NCBI GenBank assembly: GCA_022732315.1
Contig: JAIJUV010000118.1
Location: 1 to 7,522, forward strand
Direction: 5' to 3'
Length of the DNA: 7,522 nt
Origin: Prevotella sp.
GTDB lineage: Bacteria > Bacteroidota > Bacteroidia > Bacteroidales > Bacteroidaceae
How positions within the stretch are numbered: position 1 is the first letter of the stretch; the number at the start of each line of letters is the position of its first letter. A model generated the notes under the pieces. It saw only the letters and a list, made by a program, of their open reading frames with translations, did no database searches and was not told the origin of the DNA. Made by a program: the position numbers and the translations under genes. Shown piece by piece: positions 1 through 4,934 of this stretch.

Positions 1-99
1 TTTTGGAAATGCTGGAAGTTGTCCCTGAAAAATTTCATCCTTCGTAGTTCAAAGTCGGGTGGTTGTCAAGATGATTTTTTTGGTTTGGTGTCGTCTTTT
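1..99. repeat. Terminal redundancy of a circular contig (copy 1; copy 2 at 7424-7522)
   Basis: Bases 1-99 are identical to 7424-7522. This is the signature of a circular molecule assembled with an overlap, so the true length is 7423 bp. Bases 1-47 are the last codons of ermF (stop TAG at 45-47) and should not be counted as a second gene fragment. Bases 48-113 are the short tail downstream of ermF, in which I see no convincing intrinsic terminator. An actual 99-bp direct repeat in a linear molecule is the alternative, but an exact repeat located precisely at both ends makes it unlikely. Confidence 0.95.
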
Positions 100-105
100 A
101 AGCTG

Positions 106-116
106 CCGCATAACAT
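106..116. repeat. 11-bp terminal inverted repeat of the ermF insert (partner 6366-6376)
   Basis: CCGCATAACAT (106-116) is the exact reverse complement of ATGTTATGCGG (6366-6376). The first lies at the far edge of the ermF segment, the second at the end of the long inverted repeat before ermF. The CCGCATAAC part acts as the putative recombination core. Confidence 0.75.
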
Positions 117-148
117 ATAAATATATATTATTATAAAATCATAAAACA

Positions 149-1849
149 ATGAGAGAAGGAGGAATCAAGAAGAACAGAGGATGTTTATACGTCCTTTTGG
201 CGGTCGTTTTGGGACCGCCTGTATTGGCTACTATTGCCGTTCCATTTGTGGCAACCTATAACGCTTTTGAAGCCTTTGTAAAGCAGGGTTTCGGTGCAGG
301 GATAAGCGGTTTATTCTTTGCCGTAATCGTTTGGGCGTTGTATTTTGGGGTGTTTTGGGTTATTTGGAAATTCGTACTGAAGAAAGGTAAAAAGACCAAA
401 GAAGATAAGCCTACAAATCCCTATGCCGTAGTATTGGAAACAACAAAAGGGAAATTAATACTAAATAACCCATTCAGAGGGGTTTTTGTGGCAGGTGCAG
501 CAGGTTCGGGGAAGTCTGAAAGCGTTGCCGTTCCATTGATGAAGCAATACATTGAGCAGAAATACGCAGGGATTGTTTACGATTTCAAGTTTCCAACACT
601 TGCCAATGATGTAGAATCCTTTTTAGGGGCAAATTCAAGCGGTTTAAGGCATTTCTATCTAAACTTTAATAATCCGCTTCAATCGTACCGAGTAAACCCG
701 TTAAATCCAAAATATTTGCCTAATACGAGTTATGCAAGGGAGTACGCAAGTGCCATTATTGGAAATCTGATGAAAGAGAGTATTAAAAAACCCGATTTTT
801 GGACACGTAGCGCAACGGACTTGCTTACAGCTTGCATTTGGTATCTTCGGGTAGAACGCCCCGATATATGCGATTTACCGCACGTTTTCGCAATGATAAC
901 AAGCAATGATGTTGCATTGCTCAAGACCTTGCAGAAGAACGAGCAGACCGCACAAATGACTATCAGCATTTACAACGCAATGGAAAGGGGGGCAGATAGC
1001 CAAGTTTCGGGAGTTATCGGTACATTACAGGGAGCAATTGCACAGATAAACACCCCCGAACTGATGTATATTTTCTCAAAGGATGATTTTTCGCTCGATG
1101 TGAACGACCCAGCAAACCCAATACTTTTAACCGTTGGCAGTTATCCAACCCTTACAAGTACATTTGCTCCGCTTTGTAGCCTTGTTATCACAGTGGCCAC
1201 AAAGCTAATGAATCAGCCAAGCAAAACCCCCTCTTTTGTTCTACTGGATGAAGCACCGACCTGTTTTGTGCCTAATCTCGAAATATTGCCGAACACAGGG
1301 CGGAGCAATAAAATATCTACGGTTCTGATGTGTCAAGACCTTGCACAGCTCACGGACGGATACGGCAAAGAGAAAGCCGATGTACTTTTTGCAGCCTGTA
1401 ATAATCACTTTTACGGGCGTGTTGCATCGTCCATCACAGCCGACCAACTAAGCAAACAGTTCGGGAAGCGTGATAAAGTCTATACCACTTCGGGCACAAG
1501 TTCCAAGAACACAGATTGGATTTCCCGAACGTGGAGCGATACGGAAACCATTCAGGAACGGGATGTTTTGAAAGGAGCAGATATACTACGCTTCGGGGTT
1601 GGGGAATTTGCCGGCATTTTGGTTGAATCAAATATCGACCAATTCCGGAGGAAGTTTATACCGGCACAGCGACCACCGCAAAAACCCCTTTCCACGCCAC
1701 AGACGGCAAATTTTAGCACCATTAACGACTATTACAAAACCGTTCGGCATAACGTTAAAATGATGCTCGAAAGTGGCGGTTCTGTTGGGGAGTACGACCG
1801 TGATAATGTGAAGCTCCACGAGAGCAAAAGAAATAAATTCGAGTTATGA
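149..1849 (+). CDS. mobC: MobC: VirD4/TraG-like type IV coupling ATPase for plasmid mobilization
   Basis: This 566-residue protein is an inner-membrane ATPase that links the relaxase-DNA complex to a conjugation channel. Two hydrophobic segments (about residues 13-36 and 52-76) anchor the N-terminus. A Walker A motif GAAGSGKS lies at 116-123 with Lys122, and a Walker B motif FVLLDEAP at 363-370 with Asp367-Glu368. A TraG/VirD4-type motif, TVLMCQDLAQL, follows at 391-401. The length is slightly below the usual 600-700 residues. No mating-pore genes occur on the plasmid, so it must work with a helper element's channel. Start ATG 149 follows an AT-rich leader typical of Bacteroidota. In related elements mobC follows mobB directly; here the ermF insert separates them on the circle. 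Family identification is strong; the symbol follows the Bacteroides MobABC convention. Confidence 0.9.
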   Translation: MREGGIKKNRGCLYVLLAVVLGPPVLATIAVPFVATYNAFEAFVKQGFGAGISGLFFAVIVWALYFGVFWVIWKFVLKKGKKTKEDKPTNPYAVVLETTKGKLILNNPFRGVFVAGAAGSGKSESVAVPLMKQYIEQKYAGIVYDFKFPTLANDVESFLGANSSGLRHFYLNFNNPLQSYRVNPLNPKYLPNTSYAREYASAIIGNLMKESIKKPDFWTRSATDLLTACIWYLRVERPDICDLPHVFAMITSNDVALLKTLQKNEQTAQMTISIYNAMERGADSQVSGVIGTLQGAIAQINTPELMYIFSKDDFSLDVNDPANPILLTVGSYPTLTSTFAPLCSLVITVATKLMNQPSKTPSFVLLDEAPTCFVPNLEILPNTGRSNKISTVLMCQDLAQLTDGYGKEKADVLFAACNNHFYGRVASSITADQLSKQFGKRDKVYTTSGTSSKNTDWISRTWSDTETIQERDVLKGADILRFGVGEFAGILVESNIDQFRRKFIPAQRPPQKPLSTPQTANFSTINDYYKTVRHNVKMMLESGGSVGEYDRDNVKLHESKRNKFEL

Positions 1850-2022
1850 AAGTTGGAGATAAAGCAAAGGTTTCCCCAAAGCTGACAGGGGAAAACGATT
1901 GGATAGAGGGGGAAATCATAGATGTAGAACAAAATCCTTTCAATGGGGTTGTTCTCTCACTCAAAGACAGTACAGGACGTATTTTTTTTGGAGAAGAAAA
2001 ATATTTCTTTCCTGCAGATTAA
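1846..2022 (+). CDS. Small 58-residue protein translationally coupled to mobC, unknown function
   Basis: ATG 1846-1848 overlaps the mobC stop (ATGA, 1846-1849), so translation is probably coupled to mobC. The product starts MKVGDKAKVSPKLTG and ends EEKYFFPAD; the stop TAA is at 2020-2022. It is rich in alternating hydrophobic and charged residues with many glycines, which suggests a small beta-barrel (SH3/KOW-like) fold. That is an inference only, and I do not recognise the family. No signal peptide or membrane segment is visible. A terminator begins two bases after the stop, so this is the last gene of the transcript. The ATGA overlap, the sensible codon use and the position make it a credible gene despite its size. 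Confidence 0.7.
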   Translation: MKVGDKAKVSPKLTGENDWIEGEIIDVEQNPFNGVVLSLKDSTGRIFFGEEKYFFPAD

Positions 2023-2023
2023 A

Positions 2024-2054
2024 AAAGGGGGGCGGTTCTGATCCGCTCCCCTTT
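2024..2054. terminator. Bidirectional intrinsic terminator between the convergent mobC and rep operons
   Basis: A 12-bp stem (AAAGGGGGGCGG paired with CCGCTCCCCTTT, one G-U pair) closes a 7-nt loop. On the minus strand the stem runs into TTTTTT (2021-2026), giving a canonical terminator for the rep operon. On the plus strand the tail is TTTCTTCTT, weaker but plausible for the mobC transcript. It lies exactly between the last genes of two converging operons. Confidence 0.88.
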
Positions 2055-2061
2055 CTTCTTG

Positions 2062-2178
2062 CTATTCGGCAGAATCCATTTCATTTTTACCCTTTTGTTT
2101 TTTAGGTTTTGAGAAGATTTTACCGAGTATAAAGGCAGATAAGCCAATAAATCCAATGACATAAAGTAATGCGACCAT
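2062..2178 (-). CDS. 38-residue single-span membrane peptide downstream of rep
   Basis: ATG at 2178-2176 is three bases after the rep stop codon, and the frame closes at TAG 2064-2062, just before the terminator. The peptide has one hydrophobic span at residues 2-20 (VALLYVIGFIGLSAFILG) and then a lysine-rich tail (KIFSKPKKQKGKNEMDSAE). This is the pattern of a small inner-membrane peptide with a cytoplasmic basic end. Close spacing to rep argues for co-transcription. The function is unknown. Small single-span peptides can be toxins or regulators, but nothing here shows that. The frame is short, so non-coding chance remains possible. Confidence 0.55.
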   Translation of the reverse strand: MVALLYVIGFIGLSAFILGKIFSKPKKQKGKNEMDSAE

Positions 2179-2181
2179 AAG

Positions 2182-3153
2182 TTATTTATTTAGTTCTTTT
2201 TTGATTGAGTTAATTAAATACCCTTTGGGGTTCTTTGCCCTGTTTGCTCGGGGTTTTACTTGCGACATAAAGTATATAAAATTATCTAATTTATTTTGAG
2301 CAGTTTTCAATAGGTCAATATTTTGTTTTATCTCCATTGTTGTAAACTCAAAACCGTGTTTTAGATAGTCCACTGTGTTTTTTGACAAATCCCAAGAGGG
2401 GGAAATCTGTTTTTGTAGGTCTTTCTTTTCAAGGTCTGAATCCCTGTATTTTGATTGGTAAACAGGGTACAAGGTAAGAGAGGTTATTTTGCGCCCTGTT
2501 TTGTTGATTTTATACTCGAATGTATAAGGACTTTTTTCGTCCAATTCCTGTTTTGCAGGGTCTATTACACGTTTCAAAAAGTCATTGATTTGCTTATACT
2601 TTCCTTGAATCTGAAACATTTCTTTTAAGTCTTCGATAGTTCTTGTTAGTGGGGTTACTTGACCGCTTAAAAACTCATACAAACGTATGGAATAGACCGA
2701 AGTAAGGGATAAAGAAACCTGTAACTCATACTTTCTAAATCCCTTTGTGTAGTCTGTAAATGCCCTATATATCAATTCAGATATGCGAAATCGTATAGTA
2801 CCATTCCTTTTTTTTGCATATACGGAAGTTATAAAAGGCACTCTAAATCTTATTTCTGAATCTTCATAAGCAAAGAACTTGCTTTGTAGATAATCGAAAG
2901 CGTCATAAATCCGCTTATAATTCTTATCGTTTTGTCCTAATAACAGTTCTTTTGCATCAAGGGTGTACTCTCTATCCTTGAATAAATCTTCTTCAATGTT
3001 TATTATAGTACCTCCGAGCCTTTGCCCCTCTATATAGTTCTGATTTGCATTAACTATATGGGTTAAAATCCGCTTGACATATATGTTTGACTCATATTTG
3101 GCAACTGTAAGGATATAAGACTGAATAATGTCTTTATTCTGTTGTGTTTCCAT
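2182..3153 (-). CDS. rep: Rep_3-family plasmid replication initiator protein
   Basis: This 323-residue protein fits the Rep_3 (RepB/pPS10-RepA-like) initiators, which bind iterons as monomers and repress their own promoter as dimers. Two winged-helix regions are expected at about residues 8-130 and 145-232. The second carries the characteristic SLTSVYSIRLYEFL (149-162), then IEDLKEMFQI with the helix around INDFLKRVIDPAKQEL (189-204), and a closing strand GRKITSLTLYP (220-230). The rest is a basic tail. Length is normal for the family. The start overlaps the preceding ORF by 20 bases, which suggests coupled translation. Iterons and an inverted-repeat operator lie upstream of the operon, as expected for this class. 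The next gene, a 38-residue membrane peptide, follows by three bases. Confidence 0.9.
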   Translation of the reverse strand: METQQNKDIIQSYILTVAKYESNIYVKRILTHIVNANQNYIEGQRLGGTIINIEEDLFKDREYTLDAKELLLGQNDKNYKRIYDAFDYLQSKFFAYEDSEIRFRVPFITSVYAKKRNGTIRFRISELIYRAFTDYTKGFRKYELQVSLSLTSVYSIRLYEFLSGQVTPLTRTIEDLKEMFQIQGKYKQINDFLKRVIDPAKQELDEKSPYTFEYKINKTGRKITSLTLYPVYQSKYRDSDLEKKDLQKQISPSWDLSKNTVDYLKHGFEFTTMEIKQNIDLLKTAQNKLDNFIYFMSQVKPRANRAKNPKGYLINSIKKELNK

Positions 3154-3403
3154 AGAGATGTTTGTAATTTGTTTTTAGAAATTCGTCCATTTCTCGGATA
3201 GTCTGACCGACTAACCGCATATCTGTCATTACTTTGCCGTCTTTAAATGATGCGAAATATCCCTCAGTCATTACTGTACCCTGTGTAAAGGAGAGAACAT
3301 TTGAGGTTTCCGAATCTTCAATAACCCATTTGTTTGACACTTCGTCTTTATAGACCGTAAAGCGGTTATTTTCCTTATTTTCAGTTGGTTTTTCAGTATT
3401 CAT
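3134..3403 (-). CDS. Hypothetical 89-residue protein, first gene of the rep operon
   Basis: I do not recognise this protein. The frame can be read from ATG 3454, which would give 106 residues. However, a consensus promoter at 3430-3460 would start transcription near 3424, after that ATG, so the start at 3403 (MNTEKPTENKENNRF) is preferred. The product is soluble, has an acidic and asparagine-rich N-terminus and no membrane span. Its C-terminal part (VGQTIREMDEFLKTNYKHL) is probably helical. It overlaps rep by 20 bases and is the only gene between the rep promoter and rep. A role in replication or copy-number control is possible from position alone. Confidence 0.72.
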   Translation of the reverse strand: MNTEKPTENKENNRFTVYKDEVSNKWVIEDSETSNVLSFTQGTVMTEGYFASFKDGKVMTDMRLVGQTIREMDEFLKTNYKHLYGNTTE

Positions 3404-3429
3404 ATTGTCGTAATTAGAAATATCGAGTA

Positions 3430-3460
3430 CAAACGTAGTGTTTAAAAACGACATTGCAAA
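3430..3460 (-). promoter_or_regulatory. Promoter of the rep operon, Bacteroidota consensus
   Basis: On the minus strand TTTG (3460-3457) is followed after exactly 19 bases by TACGTTTG (3437-3430). This is a perfect match to the known -33 TTTG / -7 TAnnTTTG consensus with 19-21 spacing. The predicted transcription start near 3424 leaves a leader of about 20 nt before ATG 3403. Confidence 0.82.
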
Positions 3461-3477
3461 ATACTATGTCGTTTTTA
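3443..3477. promoter_or_regulatory. Inverted-repeat operator over the rep promoter, likely Rep autoregulation site
   Basis: Two perfect 12-bp arms, TAAAAACGACAT (3443-3454) and ATGTCGTTTTTA (3466-3477), are separated by 11 bases that contain the -33 element. Arm centres are 23 bases apart, about two helical turns. Each arm shares the GTCGT core, and one shares the A-run, with the neighbouring iterons. Rep_3 initiators commonly repress through such partial-iteron inverted repeats as dimers, so this is a good autorepression operator. Binding is inferred. Confidence 0.72.
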
Positions 3478-3486
3478 TTCAAAAAA

Positions 3487-3561
3487 GTATTCAAAAAGTC
3501 GTAGTTAGAAGTCAAAAAAGTATTCAAAAAGTCGTAGTTAGTATTCAAAAAGTCGTAATTA
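3487..3561 (+). repeat. Iterons: three 21-bp direct repeats at the replication origin
   Basis: The unit GTATTCAAAAAGTCGTAGTTA occurs at 3487-3507 and 3520-3540, and with one change (AATTA ending) at 3541-3561. Copies 2 and 3 are directly adjacent. Copies 1 and 2 are separated by 12 bases (GAAGTCAAAAAA), which resemble the A-rich half of the unit. A degenerate further copy ending GTTGTAATT lies at about 3563-3584, and a core GTCGTAATTA sits at 3407-3416 in the leader of the first rep-operon gene. Direct repeats of 20-22 bp beside a Rep_3 gene are the classic initiator-binding sites. Confidence 0.85.
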
Positions 3562-3629
3562 GGTTTTTGAAAATGGTTGTAATTGCGTGATATGCAGAAT
3601 GTTACAATACTTGAAAAAACATTTGATAA

Positions 3630-3693
3630 GCATATAACAAGCTATGCTTTTTAAACAGTCATAGAGTGTTTAAGGAAATAGCTTGTTATATGC
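3630..3693. repeat. Large hairpin with 16-bp perfect arms in the origin region
   Basis: GCATATAACAAGCTAT (3630-3645) is perfectly inverted at 3678-3693. Inside it, TTAAACA (3651-3657) pairs with TGTTTAA (3667-3673), so nearly the whole 64 nt can form one hairpin with a small internal loop and a 9-nt tip. The left arm can alternatively form AAGCATA/TATGCTT (3628-3634 with 3643-3649). It sits between the iterons and the toxin-antitoxin module. Possible roles are a single-strand or lagging-strand initiation site, a resolution site, or a DNA-unwinding element. The sequence does not decide. Confidence 0.75.
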
Positions 3694-3773
3694 GAGCAGG
3701 GCGAAACCCCTATAATTCAATTAAATACAATCAAAACAAAAGGGAAAAAAAGCAAATCAGAACCCGAGCGGAG

Positions 3774-3795
3774 CGGAAAAAGAAAGGCTTCCTTT
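3774..3795 (-). terminator. Possible terminator after the toxin gene
   Basis: On the minus strand AAAGG (3795-3791), a 3-nt loop and CCTTT (3787-3783) are followed by CTTTTT (3782-3777). The stem is short, so it would be a weak terminator. It is placed about 30 bases beyond the toxin stop codon, after the 22-bp palindrome. Confidence 0.4.
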
Positions 3796-3799
3796 GTGG

Positions 3800-3821
3800 T
3801 GTGTACCAAATTTGGTACACA
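3800..3821. promoter_or_regulatory. Perfect 22-bp palindrome downstream of the toxin gene (operator-like)
   Basis: The half-site TGTGTACCAAA is perfectly inverted to give a 22-bp palindrome. It differs at only two of 22 positions from the element at 4419-4440 upstream of the antitoxin, so the toxin-antitoxin module is bracketed by two copies. It starts seven bases beyond the toxin stop. It may be a second antitoxin-binding site or a remnant of module exchange. Confidence 0.75.
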
Positions 3822-3827
3822 TTATTT

Positions 3828-4118
3828 TTATTTGTCGCTGTAATGACCTATAGCCGAGATTATTAGAACTGTTATTTGTTCGTTGTCTACTTTATAGACG
3901 AGCCTATGTTTTTGCGTGATTCTTCGGGAGTAAAACCCCGAAAGTCCAAACTTTAATACTTCTGGTTTCCCTGTCCCTGTTGTTGGGTGTTCTGTTAATT
4001 CGTCTAATAGCTTCAACAGCTTATTGTAGGCTTGTTTCTCCGACTTTTTAAGTAGTTGAATATCTTTTAATGCCTGTTCGTCAAATTCGAGCGTATAAGT
4101 GATATTTGATTCTTCCAT
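3828..4118 (-). CDS. YoeB/Txe-family mRNA endoribonuclease toxin
   Basis: This 96-residue protein belongs to the YoeB branch of the RelE superfamily, ribosome-dependent mRNA interferases that are neutralised by a Phd/YefM antitoxin. The signature GKPEVLKFGLSGFYSRRITQKHRLVYKV covers about residues 50-77. By alignment from memory with E. coli YoeB (84 residues), the catalytic residues Glu46, Arg65, His83 and Tyr84 correspond to Glu53, Arg72, His92 and Tyr93, so the active site looks intact. Three extra residues (SDK) follow the His-Tyr pair that ends E. coli YoeB, and the N-terminus is slightly longer. The gene starts 22 bases after the antitoxin stop in the usual antitoxin-first order. It probably promotes plasmid maintenance. 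Confidence 0.9.
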   Translation of the reverse strand: MEESNITYTLEFDEQALKDIQLLKKSEKQAYNKLLKLLDELTEHPTTGTGKPEVLKFGLSGFYSRRITQKHRLVYKVDNEQITVLIISAIGHYSDK

Positions 4119-4140
4119 GATTAGATTTTTATTATAAATA

Positions 4141-4413
4141 TCACAGAGATTCTAAAAGTGCGTGTAATTCTTCTTTTGAATGAACTTTTTTTGTTCTACC
4201 CTCTTTAGATGCTTGCATAGCCTTTAGAATTTTTAGCTCCATTGCAGGAGAAATTTGTATATCATCGGAAGCGATGGGGGTAAGTATGTAGGCTTGTTTT
4301 TTACCCCTTTTGATAATTACCTGTTCCCCTTTGTCCGCAAGTTCAAAATAGGTTTTTTGCTTTTCTCTAAACTCTCTACTGGTAACTTCTAAGACTTTCA
4401 TTTTTTTATTCAT
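4141..4413 (-). CDS. Phd/YefM-family antitoxin
   Basis: The protein neutralises the YoeB-like toxin and represses the module. The N-terminal part (MKVLEVTSREFREKQKTYF, then KGEQVIIKRGKKQAYIL) is the Phd/YefM DNA-binding fold. The C-terminal part (MQASKEGRTKKVHSKEELHALLESL) is the expected toxin-binding tail. The frame extends to ATG 4428, but that codon lies inside the operator and only a few bases after the predicted transcription start. ATG 4413 (90 residues) or ATG 4401 (86 residues, A-rich region before it) is therefore more likely; 4413 is given here as the outer limit. The operator at 4419-4440 overlaps the promoter, which fits autorepression by the antitoxin or the complex. Confidence 0.88.
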   Translation of the reverse strand: MNKKMKVLEVTSREFREKQKTYFELADKGEQVIIKRGKKQAYILTPIASDDIQISPAMELKILKAMQASKEGRTKKVHSKEELHALLESL

Positions 4414-4418
4414 TAAAT

Positions 4419-4440
4419 TGTGTACCAAAATCGGTACACA
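4419..4440. promoter_or_regulatory. Toxin-antitoxin operator, imperfect 22-bp palindrome
   Basis: TGTGTACC (4419-4426) and GGTACACA (4433-4440) are inverted around a 6-bp centre. The site abuts the -7 promoter element and is nearly identical to 3800-3821. YefM-type antitoxins are known to bind TGTACA-like half-sites, and TGTAC is present in each arm. Antitoxin binding here is inferred. Confidence 0.75.
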
Positions 4441-4467
4441 AATATAGGTATTATTTTTTTATTTCAA
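4439..4467 (-). promoter_or_regulatory. Promoter of the toxin-antitoxin operon
   Basis: On the minus strand TATATTTG (4446-4439) matches the -7 TAnnTTTG element exactly. TTG (4467-4465) lies 18 bases upstream, within the 17-23 spacing of the Flavobacterium consensus. Transcription would begin near 4432, inside the operator. Confidence 0.7.
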
Positions 4468-4500
4468 TCAAAAAACAAAGAAAATTCCGCACTTCTCTAC

Positions 4501-4574
4501 TGTCAAGGGTATATGAACAGCCAAAAAAAAATCTTCCTCCTGCGGAGAGTATTTTTTTGTGTCTGCCCTTGACA
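4501..4574. repeat. Inverted repeat with 9-bp arms
   Basis: TGTCAAGGG (4501-4509) is perfectly inverted as CCCTTGACA (4566-4574). Between them lie a run of nine A, a CTCC-TGC-GGAG mini-hairpin and a run of seven T, so the interior can continue the stem. It may mark one edge of the oriT region. Confidence 0.6.
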
Positions 4575-4649
4575 TTCGTTCCGTGCTTCATTGGGGGAGT
4601 TTTTGTGATTGAGAAAAAAAATGTGTGTGGAGCGATGCCGTGTATTTAG

Positions 4650-4764
4650 TTTCCTTTTACTCCTTTTCGCACTTGAAAAACACCCTGCCCCCTTGCTTCG
4701 GTCACTGCCATGCCCGAACCGCAGGGGAGGGGTTTTCCATCGTAGCGAAGCGGAGAAAAGGAAA
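4650..4764. repeat. Three nested inverted repeats forming a long branched hairpin
   Basis: The outer arms TTTCCTTTTACTCC (4650-4663) and GGAGAAAAGGAAA (4752-4764) pair over 13 bp with one bulged base. Inside them CCCTGC (4683-4688) pairs with GCAGGG (4721-4726), and inside that TTCGG (4697-4701) pairs with CCGAA (4714-4718). The order is nested throughout, which is unlikely by chance. This may be relaxosome-binding DNA in oriT or a structured RNA. Confidence 0.58.
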
Positions 4765-4765
4765 A

Positions 4766-4804
4766 GCAAGAGGGAACGGGGCAAACCCCGTTCTTTCCTC
4801 TTGC
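4766..4804. repeat. 16-bp hairpin with a 3-nt bulge
   Basis: GCAAGAGGGAACGGGG (4766-4781), loop CAAA, then CCCCGTTC, a TTT bulge and CCTCTTGC (4786-4804). This is the most stable hairpin in the region. There is no T-tract directly after it, so an oriT inverted repeat is more likely than a terminator. Confidence 0.7.
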
Positions 4805-4816
4805 CCTACGGGGTTT

Positions 4817-4864
4817 GTGCCTGTATAACAGGCACTTATAAAAAAACATACCTGTTTTTTTATA
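4817..4864. repeat. Two consecutive perfect hairpins before the mobA promoter
   Basis: GTGCCTG / CAGGCAC (4817-4823 and 4829-4835) closes a TATAA loop. Immediately after it TATAAAAAAAC / GTTTTTTTATA (4837-4847 and 4854-4864) forms an 11-bp perfect stem. Short perfect hairpins next to a nick site are common in oriT regions; the role here is inferred. Confidence 0.65.
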
Positions 4865-4889
4865 TAACGCTCAATATATCAAAATATAT

Positions 4890-4913
4890 AACTATCTTTG
4901 TATCAAGATAGTT
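4890..4913 (+). promoter_or_regulatory. mobA promoter element within a palindromic operator
   Basis: TATCTTTG (4893-4900) matches the -7 TAnnTTTG element, 34 bases before the mobA start. No good -33 TTG is found at the right distance, so the promoter may be weak or activated. The element lies inside a palindrome, AACTATCTT / AAGATAGTT (4890-4898 and 4905-4913). Ribbon-helix-helix proteins such as MobA often bind palindromes like this, so autoregulation is plausible. Confidence 0.58.
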
Positions 4914-4934
4914 TTATATATAAATTGATATATC

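Larger units (their letters stand above)
3407..3700. other. Probable vegetative replication origin (oriV)
   Basis: This stretch combines iterons, a Rep-type inverted-repeat operator, AT-rich runs and a large inverted repeat directly upstream of the rep operon. No clear DnaA box (TTATCCACA-like) was found. The 300 bases from 3480 to 3780 hold no convincing gene. The open frame at 3666-3866 runs through the hairpin and a palindrome and looks accidental. Confidence 0.72.
4500..4934. other. Gene-free, hairpin-rich region upstream of mobA, probable oriT
   Basis: No frame here looks like a real gene. The two overlapping open frames at 4609-4911 (plus) and 4503-4784 (minus) run through inverted repeats and have low-complexity products. 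The region carries at least five separate inverted repeats (4501-4574, 4650-4764, 4766-4804, 4817-4835, 4837-4864) and then the mobA promoter. In Bacteroidota mobilizable elements oriT usually lies just upstream of mobA, so the nick site is most likely within this stretch. I cannot locate the nick base. Confidence 0.6.

Noticed and set aside
3134..3454. The 106-residue version of the first rep-operon gene starting at 3454
   Set aside because: Its first ATG lies between the -33 and -7 boxes of a perfect promoter, so the start at 3403 fits the expected transcript.
3487..3561. Possible CRISPR array
   Set aside because: The three repeats are 21 bp, and two are directly adjacent with no spacer. 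Their position upstream of a Rep_3 operon makes them iterons.
3666..3866. Plus-strand open frame of 66 codons beside the origin
   Set aside because: It starts inside the large hairpin, crosses the 22-bp palindrome and overlaps the toxin gene in antisense. The lysine/arginine-rich product reflects A-rich DNA.
4609..4911. Plus-strand open frame of 100 codons upstream of mobA
   Set aside because: It runs through several inverted repeats and the mobA promoter, its product is low-complexity and basic, and frames of similar length exist on both strands here. It is best explained as structured non-coding DNA.
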